Positions 35,661 to 46,519 of a stretch of DNA of 64,000 nucleotides are shown piece by piece. The number at the start of each line of letters is the position of its first letter. Position 1 is the first letter of the stretch. A program made the translations under genes and the position numbers. Origin of the DNA: Paraescarpia echinospica (lineage: Eukaryota; Annelida; Polychaeta; Sabellida; Siboglinidae); NCBI GenBank assembly GCA_020002185.1, contig JAHLWY010000263.1:1-64000 (forward strand), in the 5' to 3' direction. The notes under the pieces were generated by a model. That model was not told where the DNA came from, did not search any database, and worked only from the letters and a program-made list of their open reading frames with translations.

Positions 35661-36724
35661 TATTAAAGATCCATCATCCTCGTCTTTGTAGCCTGAGGCA
35701 TCAGCCCACCATGCGACTCTACGATTTGGAAGATGAGCTGGCGCTGCTCTTCGTCATCTGTGAGAGCCGGGTTGAAATCCATCACCAGTTTGGCCACGTC
35801 TCAGGCTTGCTGTTGAGAAAGCTGCGTTCAATCTTGAGAGCAGTGAAGAAGTAGAACGAACGTTCCGTTGCGAAATTGGCGAGATGCAATTAATTGAACG
35901 AGACTATCTTCTTCTATCATCAACAAGACAGCGCCGTGCTACCTTCTTGGTTAAGGGAACTGGTTCGGCCCGCTCAGAAGACTGCGATGATCCAGATATA
36001 TCTAAATGTTTCTGGTGATATTTGTTGATAGAGATAGCCACACCAACGTCCAGTGGGCCATCAGAATCCGACTGTTCATCCTGTGATGACTCTGTGGGTG
36101 GCTCGGTTGTCGACTCGGTCTCAGTTGCCTTGGAGGCAGACTCTCGTCGCTGCATCTCGTCGTATTTTCGTTTTTGTCGTGCGTGTCTGCTCTTTCACTT
36201 TGAAAATCTTGTCCTCCCCAGCCATCAACATCTTCCCCTCACTTCGTTGATCTTGCAGAAACATCACGAGCAATGTGGATCAGCTGATCACACTCTGCAT
36301 GTAACACATCAAACCGTTCCAGCAATCGACTGCCAAATTCAGTTTCCCGCTCATCTTGCCTCTTACTGCGCCTGTGTTTGTTCTTGCATGTGTTTACATG
36401 CTATGGATAGAGTTTCTTCAGCTTCTCGACAGCATTCGGCTTCTGCGTCGTCGGAAAATTATCCATATGCCAAACCCGCAGCATTTAACGTACCGCATTG
36501 TTGCAGTTTGCAGGCAGCGTCAGCTTCTTCACTTTCAAGTCGTAGAAAACTCGCCGCAGAACGTCACCAATTGTAGGCAGTTGGTTCAGGTTCTCGATAC
36601 AAGGAAGCGGTTGCCTAACTAACCACACGTTTGCTGCAGATCTAGTACGAAGCGGCGCATTCGGCCTGGCAACAACAGCATCAGAACAATGAACGACAAC
36701 AGTTACTGCTTGTGCGACGTTCAA
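35661..36724 (-). pseudogene. unnamed gene family member (coiled, charged protein), broken
   Basis: Minus-strand order: MNVAQAVTVVVHCSDAVVAR (36724), QLPTIGDVLRRVFYDLKVKK, a stop near 36485, LRVWHMDNFPTTQKPNAVEK, a stop, KNKHRRSKRQDERETEFGSR, LLERFDVLHAECDQLIHIAR, a frameshift, FLQDQRSEGKMLMAGEDKIF, a frameshift, an acidic S/T/E-rich stretch (SESTTEPPTESSQDEQSDSD), and a C-terminus DVAKLVMDFNPALTDDEEQR ending MMDL-stop at about 35661. A helical region with F.K-R.D.E..F...L..LFD..H.. words is familiar to me from uncharacterised multicopy proteins in invertebrate genomes; I have no name for it. No catalytic motif is visible. The position inside long inverted repeats suggests it is transposon-borne. 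Start chosen as the first Met of the long open segment. Confidence 0.5.
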
Positions 36725-37034
36725 CAGAGCTTAGTTACAAAACATCTGCCTGATTAAATTGTGCTGTGTAATTTGTCTAAGTGCAATTTAACAAAATATT
36801 GTGTGATTTATAATTAATGTAAATTATCTATATAATGTAGTCAATTATGATGGATTACTGTTTTTAGAAATGAACAAAACCTTACATTTTTATATTTTTT
36901 TACAATTGTAGGAGATTTATACTTATAACCTGATTGATTGTTGTATTGTCTTGACATAGTTATTATGAATAGAAATTAGAACACAGTAAAATTTAATCAA
37001 AATAGATTAAGTATATATTGACATAACGTGTTTT

Positions 37035-37195
37035 TAAATGTATTTCGTGCTTTTACAAAAAAATCGGGTGCTTTGAGAGGTCTCTTCCTCTAAATGGATT
37101 TTTCTGAAATTTTACCTGAGTTGTTTTCTCAGCCAACCTCACCTTTTTAGCCCATATGCATGGTTTATTTTTTGTATTTCACCTAATACATATAC
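37035..37195 (-). repeat. right long inverted repeat
   Basis: In plus orientation it contains GGGTGCTTTGAGAGGTCTCT (about 37066), GTTGTTTTCTCAGCCAACCT (about 37120) and CCCATATGCATGGTTTATTT (about 37151), each the complement of a word in the left repeat. Confidence 0.7.
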
Positions 37196-37463
37196 ATAAC
37201 TGCAAAACTTCTCATCTAGCAGTACGGCTAGCGATAACTTCGTTGTAATGATAAACAATTTAGGACGATTTCCGTGTTGCAGAACAAACTCATCACTGAG
37301 TGAACAATAGTGTACAGTTACGAAATACGTGTATTCGTACGGTATCACAGTCAATGTCGTCACACATAAACTATTATGCCAATGTATTTCGTTTTTGGTT
37401 GATCATTTCCCTTAAATAATATGCCTTATTGCCACCCCTAATACTTTACTAATATATAGCAAA

Positions 37464-37835
37464 TGTCCTTCACAGACTTTGAGTATGCATGCATGATGTG
37501 TCACACAACATATTTCCTTCACATACTTTGAGTATGCATGCACGCATGACGTGTCACACAACATATATCCTTCACAGGCTTTGAGTATGCATGCATGCAT
37601 GATGAGTCACACAACATATGTCCTTCACAGACTTTGAGTATGCATGCATGCATGATGTGTCACACAACATATTTCCTTCACAGACTTTGAGTATGCATGC
37701 AAGCATGATGTGTAACACAACATATTTCCTTCACAGACTTTGAGTATACATGCATGCATGATGTGTCACACAACATATTTCCTTCACAGACTTTGAGTAT
37801 GCATGCATGCATGACGTGTGACACAAAATATATAT
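37464..37835. repeat. 53-bp tandem repeat, 7 copies
   Basis: CACAGACTTTGAGTATGCAT starts near 37471, 37520, 37573, 37626, 37679, 37732 and 37785. The first interval is 49, the others 53. Each unit has a GCATGCATGCATG run and TGTGTCACACAACATAT. Confidence 0.95.
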
Positions 37836-38204
37836 TTATTTCAAACGGTTTAAAGAAACGTCCAAAATGTTTTACAACACATACCAATCTATATCGGTAT
37901 CACACACGTCGTTGTATTTTACTCTGAAGGTGCATCACTTCAGCTTAGGGAGTAATTGAGCATTCGTGTTATCCATGTATATTTGGCGAGCCTCTATACA
38001 TAATGCATACGTACGGTTTCACTAAACTTCCGCAACACGATCAATTCACGAACAAGTGTGTGTTCCTCAAATAATAATTATGCACTGACAATGCATACTG
38101 TGATACAAACCCTATAACACTGCTCTGTCTGTCCATGTTCGTTGTACATATTAAAACAAGTTATTCTTGTCATTAGTTGTTCCTAACAATTTGTTCCCAA
38201 ACAG
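37836..38204. other. no recognised gene
   Basis: Nothing recognised. Confidence 0.5.
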
Positions 38205-39035
<831 letters not shown>

Positions 39036-40106
39036 TTGCAGCTACATACAATTGTATTAGTAAAAGGTTATTGCTATTTTATTTGTTTGATAGGAAGCAA
39101 CGATAATCCGGATAATTGGACGACACGGAGCGACAGTGCGTCGAATGATGCGCGCGCCGGAGCTATAGTTTCACTTGCTATGGACACATTTGAGATATGT
39201 ATGTTTGCTACCGTCATAGCCGGCATCCCAGGCAATCTACTGGTGGTAGCTGTGTACGCTCGCAAACTGACATCATCCGTCCGAATGTACATGTTCGCCT
39301 TGGCTCTGACTGATGTAGTGATATGCATCAGCTACGCTATAATTTTGGTCATGGGCGTGGCGAGAACGAGCGAGCCCATCTACATAATCATGTGGTCGAC
39401 GTTCATATTCGGCATTGGGTTTTCCCTGTTAGTTCTGACATTGACCGCGGTGGAGCGCTACTGGAGCATCGCCCGACCGCACTCGTTCACGTTTAGTCCG
39501 CGTCGAGGAAAAGTGGCGCTAGTGGTGACAGCGCTGATTGCGCTGGCGACGATGGTCGCCACAAAGATGCTTAGGGCGCTCGGTTTGCCGAAGACCGCGA
39601 AGTTCCATCTGATGGTGCACCTGGGTTTCTGCACACTCGTCATTCTCGTCATGTACACGCTGCTCGCTCGGGAGCTCTTGCTACGTCTTCGGCGCCGGAA
39701 GACACAGTTGAACCCGTCAACGACCAGTAGTGTCAACACCAAAAATATACCCCTTGATGTTCCTCTAACAAGCGTCGCGACAACATCAACGTCGCTGGAA
39801 CCGCCAACACAACGATCGACAACGGGGCCGAGCACAATATGCGTGCTGTCAGGTCAGATTACTAAAACACCGGCAGTCAATAAACAAACACACGAAGCAA
39901 AAGCGGCGTTGATGTTATTCGTGGTTACCGTCGTATTCATTGCTTGTTGGAATCCCTACTGGATGCAAACTATCGGCGTTGATGTCCCACGTGAGGTACG
40001 GCGTGTCTACGTCATACATTCCGTCGTTAATCCGGCCATATATAGCTGCATGAGTAGTGCATTCCGTGACGACGTGCGCCATTTTTTTTTTAATTGTCGT
40101 CACTGA
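39036..40106 (+). CDS. class A (rhodopsin-like) G-protein-coupled receptor, orphan
   Basis: A single open frame of 356 residues. Visible seven-helix marks: IPGNLLVVAVY in TM1 (about 52-75, GN pair), LALTDVVICI in TM2 (84-108), TM3 (114-137) ending TAVERYWSIARP (ERY in place of DRY), TM4 (158-177), TM5 (190-212), FIACWNPYW in TM6 (about 301-309) and VVNPAIYSCM in TM7 (NPxxY type). The third inner loop is long (about 215-285), Ser/Thr-rich. Oddities: no Cys at the top of TM3 and a very short second outer loop (about 12 residues), so the usual disulfide is missing; no Trp in TM4 and no Pro in TM5. NWT at residues 27-29 is an N-glycosylation site. A strong 3' splice site (TTTATTTGTTTGATAG, ending 39093) lies in frame, so the true exon may start at 39094. 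Uses: sensing an unknown ligand at the cell surface. Confidence 0.85.
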   Translation: MQLHTIVLVKGYCYFICLIGSNDNPDNWTTRSDSASNDARAGAIVSLAMDTFEICMFATVIAGIPGNLLVVAVYARKLTSSVRMYMFALALTDVVICISYAIILVMGVARTSEPIYIIMWSTFIFGIGFSLLVLTLTAVERYWSIARPHSFTFSPRRGKVALVVTALIALATMVATKMLRALGLPKTAKFHLMVHLGFCTLVILVMYTLLARELLLRLRRRKTQLNPSTTSSVNTKNIPLDVPLTSVATTSTSLEPPTQRSTTGPSTICVLSGQITKTPAVNKQTHEAKAALMLFVVTVVFIACWNPYWMQTIGVDVPREVRRVYVIHSVVNPAIYSCMSSAFRDDVRHFFFNCRH

Positions 40107-40457
40107 CCGATCGTGTCTGCTTCGTTATTAATGAAGCGAAGAAGACCACGTCAATCATCATTCAGGAATTATAGTATTTTGGAGTTGGAGTATTCCGTGT
40201 TTGCTTATAAAGCCGATCCGGAAATTATATATTTTCTAATATGTAAGGCAGGACACAGCTGATAATCGTACCTACGCGGATTATTCGACACATCTATATG
40301 GTGCATTTCCAAACAGCATTTGCAATGCTTCTAAACTGAAAGAAATCAGAAGCTTTTATCGCGTTGATGATCTGTGCTGGGTGATTTTATGGTTACCTCT
40401 CCCAGTATTTAGACCTTGACAATACAGACCTCACACGTATAATGTACAAGGATATAA
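40107..40457. other. 3' flank of the GPCR gene
   Basis: No further gene recognised. Contains no obvious AATAAA close to the stop. Confidence 0.45.
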
Positions 40458-40602
40458 AGTGTTTACAAGCGCTCCGATCACGAATCTCTATCCCTATCCC
40501 GATCGCGCCTTGTGTTCAATTCCATTGTACAACAATCGAACTGAGCGCGTGGCGCGATCGGTATAGGGATAGCGAATCAAGATCGGAGCGCTTGCAAACA
40601 CT
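40458..40602. mobile_element. 145-bp foldback MITE
   Basis: The two halves are near-perfect complements: AGTGTTTACAAGCGCTCCGA at the left, and the right end read in reverse AGTGTTTGCAAGCGCTCCGA. Pairing continues through TCTATCCCTATCCCGATCGCGCC, leaving a loop of about 45 bases around 40520-40545. No coding. No certain target duplication; flanks are TATAA-like on both sides. It lies in the 3' flank of the GPCR gene. Confidence 0.85.
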
Positions 40603-41854
40603 ATCTATAACAGCAGTTTGATATATACGTTTCTCGCGCTACCTATTATCTGTTCCGTACGTTTTCGGCCGGTCCCATATATGTTGTGCCAGGACACTTA
40701 TGCGTGAAAACGGATATATTGGTATATGTTTGTGAATATATTATCTATAGGTTTGTTGATGGCGTTTCAAATTTTATTGTCTAAGTTTTACTGCTGACAT
40801 AATCTAGATGTTTAACTGTAAATGACTAGTGATAAATACAGCAACGTGTTTATATAATGATGTCACATGATGTTGTGAAGTAAACCAAATGGCATAGTAG
40901 CATGGAAAACAGTAGAAACATTTGATACAATACTAACTATTAGATAGCAAAAGTAAATATATTGAAATGACTAACATTAGTAGGTTAGTTGTTAGTTATT
41001 CAAAAATAGTATGTCCTCAATTTTAATTTAATGAAGTAACATTGTTACTAGGGCATACGCCTTTGTTTGGGGAGATGCATAAGATAGATCCATATATGTT
41101 TTTGTTTATAAGCGCGATCCCCTGTTGTCTGTTTTGTTTCTGTTATATAGTCAGATCATCTGACATCAATGTCCGTATTGTACGTTTCTGGGAATCAGTA
41201 TATCAGACATATGGTGCGGGTCTTGGCAATTTAGTGTATTAAATGACAACGAGCATGTATTGTAGTTTAAGGGCGCTCAACTAACCACCAATTAAGTAAT
41301 ATGATGGTGGTTTTGTATGGTCGTATTTATCTAATCGCACGCATACAAATGTTTGTTGTGAACGAATCTCATATTGGGTATGGCATCACACTGGAAAGCA
41401 TATTCGTTGAACTTAGTAAACTAGAAGACGCGATACAGCAGATATGTTTCACGGAACCGGAAATCGGCAATATATTGGTCAATTGTCTGCGTTGTTTTGC
41501 TTTTCTTGACATTATTAAATATAACTTTGATCACTTTGTCATAACCAATAACATCGTTTTATTTGCGGTAGTTGTACAAAGAAACTACAACGCATGAAAT
41601 ACTTATTCAACATATTTTATTTGTTAAAACGCACACAATCGTGATTGTGTGCGTCCTGAATCATTCATAATTAATCAAGTGGCCGAGCATTTGTAAGTAA
41701 TACGATATATTTCTTGAGAACTCGGAAAAATAAACGTCTGATCAGTACTAAAGGGAAGCAGTATGTTCCTCTACCCGGAATATGCCAGCGTCATTAAGTT
41801 TAACAGTAAGTATGACGTGTTGAACGTGGAAAACAATTTAATATCAAAGGGTAT
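40603..41854. other. no recognised gene
   Basis: Open frames of 66 and 98 codons (41042-41242 and 41301-41597, plus) have no recognisable motif. GCGCACACAATCGTGATTGTGTGCG, a short palindrome, lies near 41630-41653. Confidence 0.45.
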
Positions 41855-42427
41855 TTTCGTTAACGCGACCCGTCTCGGCTGTATTGCCAACAAACATTGT
41901 TTTGAAACTGGATGTTTTGTTGATCATTTGAACATGCGTGCACAAACATTCATGAAAACGCAGACGCCGTGACGTATTACGTAAGCTACTGCCAGGATAT
42001 ACGTATTCCCCAGAAGACTGTCAGTGCGTTCAGCAACGATAAGCTGTGGTTCATCAATGACCTGAAATTCACGCTGAAAGAGAAACAGGGTGCTTTCAGG
42101 AGTGTATACCGTGCACTATACAAGAAGAAGTCCAAGGTGACAGCGCTGAACGATTACCGCCCCGAGGCCTTGACGTCAGTGTTGGTGTTTGTGCTGGAGC
42201 GCTTGGTTCTCAAATACCTGAAGTATGTCAGAAAAAAAAAGGATCTACTCCAGTTTGCGTACAGAGAAAATCGGACCACTGATGACGCTGTTGTATTGGC
42301 CCTTCAACTCGTCTTACACCTGTACGTACATTACACATCCGCGTTTAATACGATCGTCTCGCAGAAACTCTTCGACATGGTGCGTTTGCTGTCGGCAGGT
42401 GTCTCTGTCACAAAGTGGTTTGTATAG
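41855..42427 (+). pseudogene. L2-like non-LTR retroposon, endonuclease-RT linker and RT motifs up to A
   Basis: IANKHCFETGCFVDHLN then (second frame) TYYVSYCQDIRIPQKTVSAF, SNDKLWFINDLKFTLKEKQG, AFRSVYRALYKKKSKVTALN, DYRPEALTSVLVFVLERLVL, LLQFAYRENRTTDDAVVLAL and YTSAFNTIVSQKLFDMVRLL. DYRP.ALTS and LQFAYR...T.DAV are the early RT blocks of L2-type elements. The first aspartate of motif A (normally FVDFSSAFN) is missing. Segments between the linker and DYRP look deleted. The frame ends at 42425 and RT homology resumes at about 43935, so the element seems interrupted. Confidence 0.7.
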
Positions 42428-42429
42428 AA

Positions 42430-43934
42430 TTTAATCAGGCTTTAGAACAGTGGTTTTGTATACAAAGTATGGTTGATGGGATGGTGCTGCCATCTCTGGT
42501 ATGTATTGTCGCGGAGGTATATGCTGGTGCCCTCTGCCGATTAAGGCGTGTAACGTTTTAACTGCCGACGAGTCAGATTTAATTTATTTCATTTGTAGCG
42601 TACACCACTAATTCTACGGTTAGGTATATCAAATGTTGTACCTGTAGAAATTATTTAACATGACTGGTAATACGATGACCTGTCAAACTACTTATGTTGT
42701 GGTTATAAGAAGATTATATTATGAACTTATAAAAGTTGTTTACAGAAATGTAGGTGTGAAAAACACTAAGGTCACACCTACCTTATGACTAGAGTGCGTG
42801 TTTTATTAAAATTATGGATTAATTCATGAGAGTTAGAATTTACGATGAATATTGTGGTATCCGGCTCGATACAGGGAATCCAGTGATATTAATTATGTAA
42901 GTAATTCACGTAAGTTAAAGATTGAATGAGCACTTATATAGCCATACATTTAGCTCGCAAAATCTATTTTAAACTCAGCGAGTTGAATGGATTGCTTCGA
43001 AGTGTCAATGGTTTCGGGAGCCGGTTTTTGAAGCGACTTTAATTTGTATTAAGTGTTGTAATTGGTCAGACTAACTTCCGGATTATCAAGCTATATAAGG
43101 GCCGGACGGCCATTCGTGGCCAGACGAACATTTGAGCAGAAGAAAGTGTTGCACTCTCGTCTCCAGGAATTAAGCTGAAACGTGTGTCCGCCCAACGCCT
43201 GTAGTAAATACTTCTACGATTTCAACAGTACTGCACTTCTCACGCGTTGAAGAAGACTGAGCGATAACCGACTGCAGTTCCATTTTGATGTGATCTTCGA
43301 ATGCAAGGCCACCACCGTTTCGTCTGCTAGCTGTCGTAACACCGACTCCGTGACAGACCTTCTCGACATCGCCGAAGTCGTGACGTCGTTTCCGTGTTGT
43401 CGCCTGGTGATTCGCGTGGGATCAACAAGGCAAATCTACCGTCTACTTGATCGCCCGAGTCGCCTGCTTTCATCTACGTGAATTCGTTCGCCGAACGCCG
43501 AACGCCGAACGACGTTCGACTTCGTCCTGACATCTCGCCGAACGCGACCGATGCGAACGTTGACATTCACACATCACGAGACATTCATTGGTTACAGTTC
43601 ATAGACTTTACAACGGTGTACACCCGTCTTCATGTAAGTGACCAGCTGTTTAAATTGTCTCCCATGGTATTTCGTATTTGGATGCATACTCGTTGAGTAC
43701 AATGTATGGTGTTATAAATATAATGTCATAGCAGAGTAACGGTTGGTCAACTATCACTGAACCGCTTTTGTTTATTGTTGATGTATTAAATGGGAACGCC
43801 AGTTCGCTTCTCGTACATACATATCTGATGTCACGTTATGTCTCTCGTTCACTCCGGATCCTAGTGCATCTGAACCAATAACTTGCTATGTCAAATCGGG
43901 TACCGCCAATTTATTAATACTTACACTCGATTTT
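42430..43934. other. 1.5-kb insert between RT halves, with a TATA-like site
   Basis: The RT homology stops at SVTKWF and resumes with SMCHWIPDF. The intervening 1.5 kb has no protein motif I recognise. CTATATAAGGGCC at about 43090-43102 looks like a core promoter TATA box, with a GC-rich stretch and a GCCGAACGCCGAACGCCGAACG triplet (about 43487-43508) downstream. A solo LTR or another promoter-bearing insertion is possible; I could not find termini or a target duplication. Confidence 0.4.
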
Positions 43935-44830
43935 GTGACAGTTTCCATGTGTCACTGGATCCCTGACTTTCTTCTGCTCCGTCCTCAAGTCAAAATTAAT
44001 GACATGGTTTGCAATACTGTTATGTTCAACACCGGAACTCCCGAGGGTTGTGTCCTCTCCATGCTACTGTACTCGCTCTTAACGATGACTCTATGTCCCA
44101 ACATTCATGCGTGCAACTGGTGAAGCTTGCAGATGATAACATCTTGGAAGGGTTGTGTCCTCTCCATGCTACTTTACTCGCTCTTAACGATGACTGTATG
44201 TCCCAACATTCATGCGTGCAGCTGGTGAAGCTTGCAGATGATAACATCTTGGAAGGGTTGTGTCCTCTCCATGCGACTGTACTCGCTCTCAACGATGACT
44301 GTGTGTCCCAATATTCATGCGTGCAACTGGTGAAGCTTGCAGATGATAACATCTTGGAAGGGTTGTGTCCTCTCAATGCTACTGTACTCGTTCTTAACGA
44401 TGACTGCGTGTCCCAACATTCATGCGTGCAACTGGTGCAGCTTGCAGATGATAACATTTTGGAAGGGTTGTGTCCTCTCCATGCTCCTGTACTTGCTCTT
44501 AACGATGATTGTGTGTCCCAACATTCATCCGTGCAACTGGTGCAGTTTGCAGATGATAACATCTTGGAAGGGTTGTGTCCTCTCCGTGCTCCTGTACTCG
44601 CTTTTAACGATGACTGTGTGTCCCAACATTCATCCTTGCAACTGGTGCAGCTTGCAGATGATAACATCTTGCAAGGGTTATGTCCTCTCCATGCTCCTGT
44701 ACTCGCTCTCAACGATGACTGTGTGTCCCAACATTCATGCGTGCAACTGGAGAAGCTTGCATATGATAACATCTAGGAAGGGTTTGTGAGGATCTGATAT
44801 GAGTCTGAGTACCGCCATGAAGTGGAAGTA
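43935..44830 (+). pseudogene. L2-like RT, motifs B to C, expanded by tandem duplication
   Basis: Opens with SMCHWIPDFLLLRPQVKIND, then NTGTPEGCVLSMLLYSL (motif B, usual form TGAPQGCVLSPLLYSL). After that the segment that should run once to the active site (...LVKFADDTTLEG) is repeated seven times. The continuous frame 44009-44776 repeats words such as LCPLHATVLALNDDCVSQHS and CVQLVKLADDNILEG. After the array YESEYRHEVEVLHEYL (about 44803-44850) continues the normal RT. The open frame in the array is not the RT frame before it: the B-motif frame and the ADD frame differ, so the gene was already frameshifted. Confidence 0.75.
44044..44778. repeat. 105-bp tandem repeat, 7 copies, made from an RT active-site segment
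   Basis: AGGGTTGTGTCCTCTCCATG starts at 44044, 44149, 44254, 44359, 44464, 44569 and 44674 (exact 105-base spacing); a diverged eighth start lies at 44779. Each unit runs from the GCVLS block of RT motif B to ADD(N) of motif C. 105 is 35 codons. Two plus frames and one minus frame are free of stops over the array. Confidence 0.97.
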
Positions 44831-44954
44831 CTACACGAATACCTCGCTTAGATGATGACTGTTTTGACGCGAGGCAGGTTGCAGAAGTATTGTTATCGAG
44901 TAATCTTCAGAGGCAATGGTGACGCGTGGAAGTAAACTTCTACTGCTGGTCATC

Positions 44955-45180
44955 ACATTCGTCACCATTGTGCAGCCGTAATGTCTCGTGGTTGGGCGAA
45001 TGCCTCAGCATATCGTTTCCAGATATGTCTGCCTTGTGCCGTCCTCTGCCAGATGGTGTCATTCCAATACTCGTCTAATTAATATATTCACCGTCGCCCC
45101 GGTCTTCCTTTAGATCGTTTCCCCTCGTAAGGTCACAATGTGGTAATACGCGATGTCCACCTGTTAATCCGTTGCTTGAC
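44955..45180 (-). mobile_element. 3' end fragment of the RTE family
   Basis: Reverse complement contains TGGACATCGCGTATTACCAC, CAGAGGACGGCACAAGGCAG and CGCCCAACCACGAGACATTA CGGCTGCACAATGGTGACG. It matches 31370-31560 of the RTE element almost word for word, with the tail decayed. Confidence 0.8.
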
Positions 45181-46035
45181 GAATGCTCTCCAGCCGGCGG
45201 TAATTCTTCTTCGAATATCCTTGTCTTGTGTTTTGTATATGATGCTGTATCGCTGTTCCAGGTACACGTAGATTTTAACGTTTTCTGGGTGCTTGATGTT
45301 AGTATATATTCATGTGTCCATTGTTTCCGATATACACTGTTAATAAAGCTGTGGCGGCTGGTCGGTCACTCAAGTGGTTTAATATTCTCGATGCGCTGAC
45401 AATGTGGACGAACTTTATACGCGATATGAATACAGGCCAGGTCGAAGTGACATAAGACAATTGTCTCGTTGAACAATGTTTCTTGTCAAGTTATGAATGA
45501 ACAATATTTACAGCCAACCCTTAATTATGGTGTAATTACACTTGCTTTTTATCTACAACAGCAAAGCCTCATATTGTGAAGACATCCAAATAGGTCGTGA
45601 GCAAACCCTGAACATTTAATATGATATGTCGGAACGATCTAACATATATTCCAATAGATATGTTTATGTCCAGTTGCGGCGTGTAGACAGAACCATGGGC
45701 TCGTTTTTCTACGAAGAATTACAACATTGTGTTGTTATTAAAGTTCATTAATTAATTTGATGTCAAGAATCGCAATCAATCAGAGTACTCATCGATCAAT
45801 GAAAGGGCCCAAGCACCCAACCCAGAACTCAGCCAAGCCGGCACAAACAATGGTAATTAAACACAAATGTATGATCAGTGTGAGAACATCGCCAAGGAGT
45901 GCAAAGCAGGTATTCGTGTATAAGTTTGGTATCGTTGCAAGAAGCGAAGTAGCAGCTAGAAGTGCACATTACTGTACCTAAATAGGGTTCAAATGGATAT
46001 AAGATCATACCAGTGAAAAAACAAAACAACACACC
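45181..46035. other. no recognised gene
   Basis: Nothing recognised apart from short open frames. Confidence 0.5.
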
Positions 46036-46172
46036 TGTTATGATATGTTCGGCTTGTCTAAAATAGGGCATGTGACCTAGTTTCCGCTGAGGCGAGCCAC
46101 TTCCAGGAGCAGATTAAAAGCCTGAATCATGTGTGCCTCCGTTTGTTTTCTCAATACAAGATAATGTAAACA
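46036..46172 (+). repeat. 5' LTR (137 bp)
   Basis: Begins TGTTATGATATGTTCGGC and ends AGATAATGTAAACA. The next bases, TGGCTGGCAGCGGTGAAG, start with TGG as a primer binding site should; I do not assign the tRNA. Confidence 0.92.
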
Positions 46173-46519
46173 TGGCTGGCAGCGGTGAAGTGAATCTGAA
46201 CTGTTCTGTTAGAACTGTAGTAGCAAATGTATATGTATCACGAGGCTGTGAATACTCTCTACACTGAAGATTGTTTGAACTGACTATTGCATCGAACTGC
46301 CACATGCTGTAACTTACAGTGTACCTAAGACTAAGCCACTCAGCGAGTATGTCGGCGAATATGTCCGTGTTTGAACTCTGAGTTATTTCAGTTATAAATT
46401 AACTACCATTCTGCTACTGACTACACTCTGTGAAGTACTATATATTGATTGTGAAATAATTGCATATTGCTGCGAACTGTAGTTTTGGCCATGTCGAACG
46501 TTTGCGCACGGTCACGATG

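Larger units (their letters stand above)
35248..37195. mobile_element. inverted-repeat-flanked unit carrying one gene (unclassified DNA transposon?)
   Basis: The ends are related inverted repeats of about 160-190 bases (35248-35435 and 37035-37195). The left reads ACCATGCATATGAGCTAAAA AGGTGAGGGTGGGTGAGAAA; the reverse complement of the right reads ACCATGCATATGGGCTAAAA AGGTGAGGTTGGCTGAGAAA. Similarity goes on through CTCAAAGCACCC and TACATTTAA. Between them lies a single gene remnant on the minus strand (35661-36724). Outer limits are uncertain (near TATTAGG). I see no clear target duplication because the left flank is a TA repeat. The structure is that of a cut-and-paste transposon, but the gene has no recognised transposase motif. 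Confidence 0.6.

Noticed and set aside
41042..41597. Candidate small membrane protein and a 98-codon protein
   Set aside because: No recognised family or splice context; one hydrophobic stretch alone is not enough.
44026..44772. 248-codon minus-strand open frame over the 105-bp array
   Set aside because: It is the antisense shadow of an RT-derived tandem repeat.
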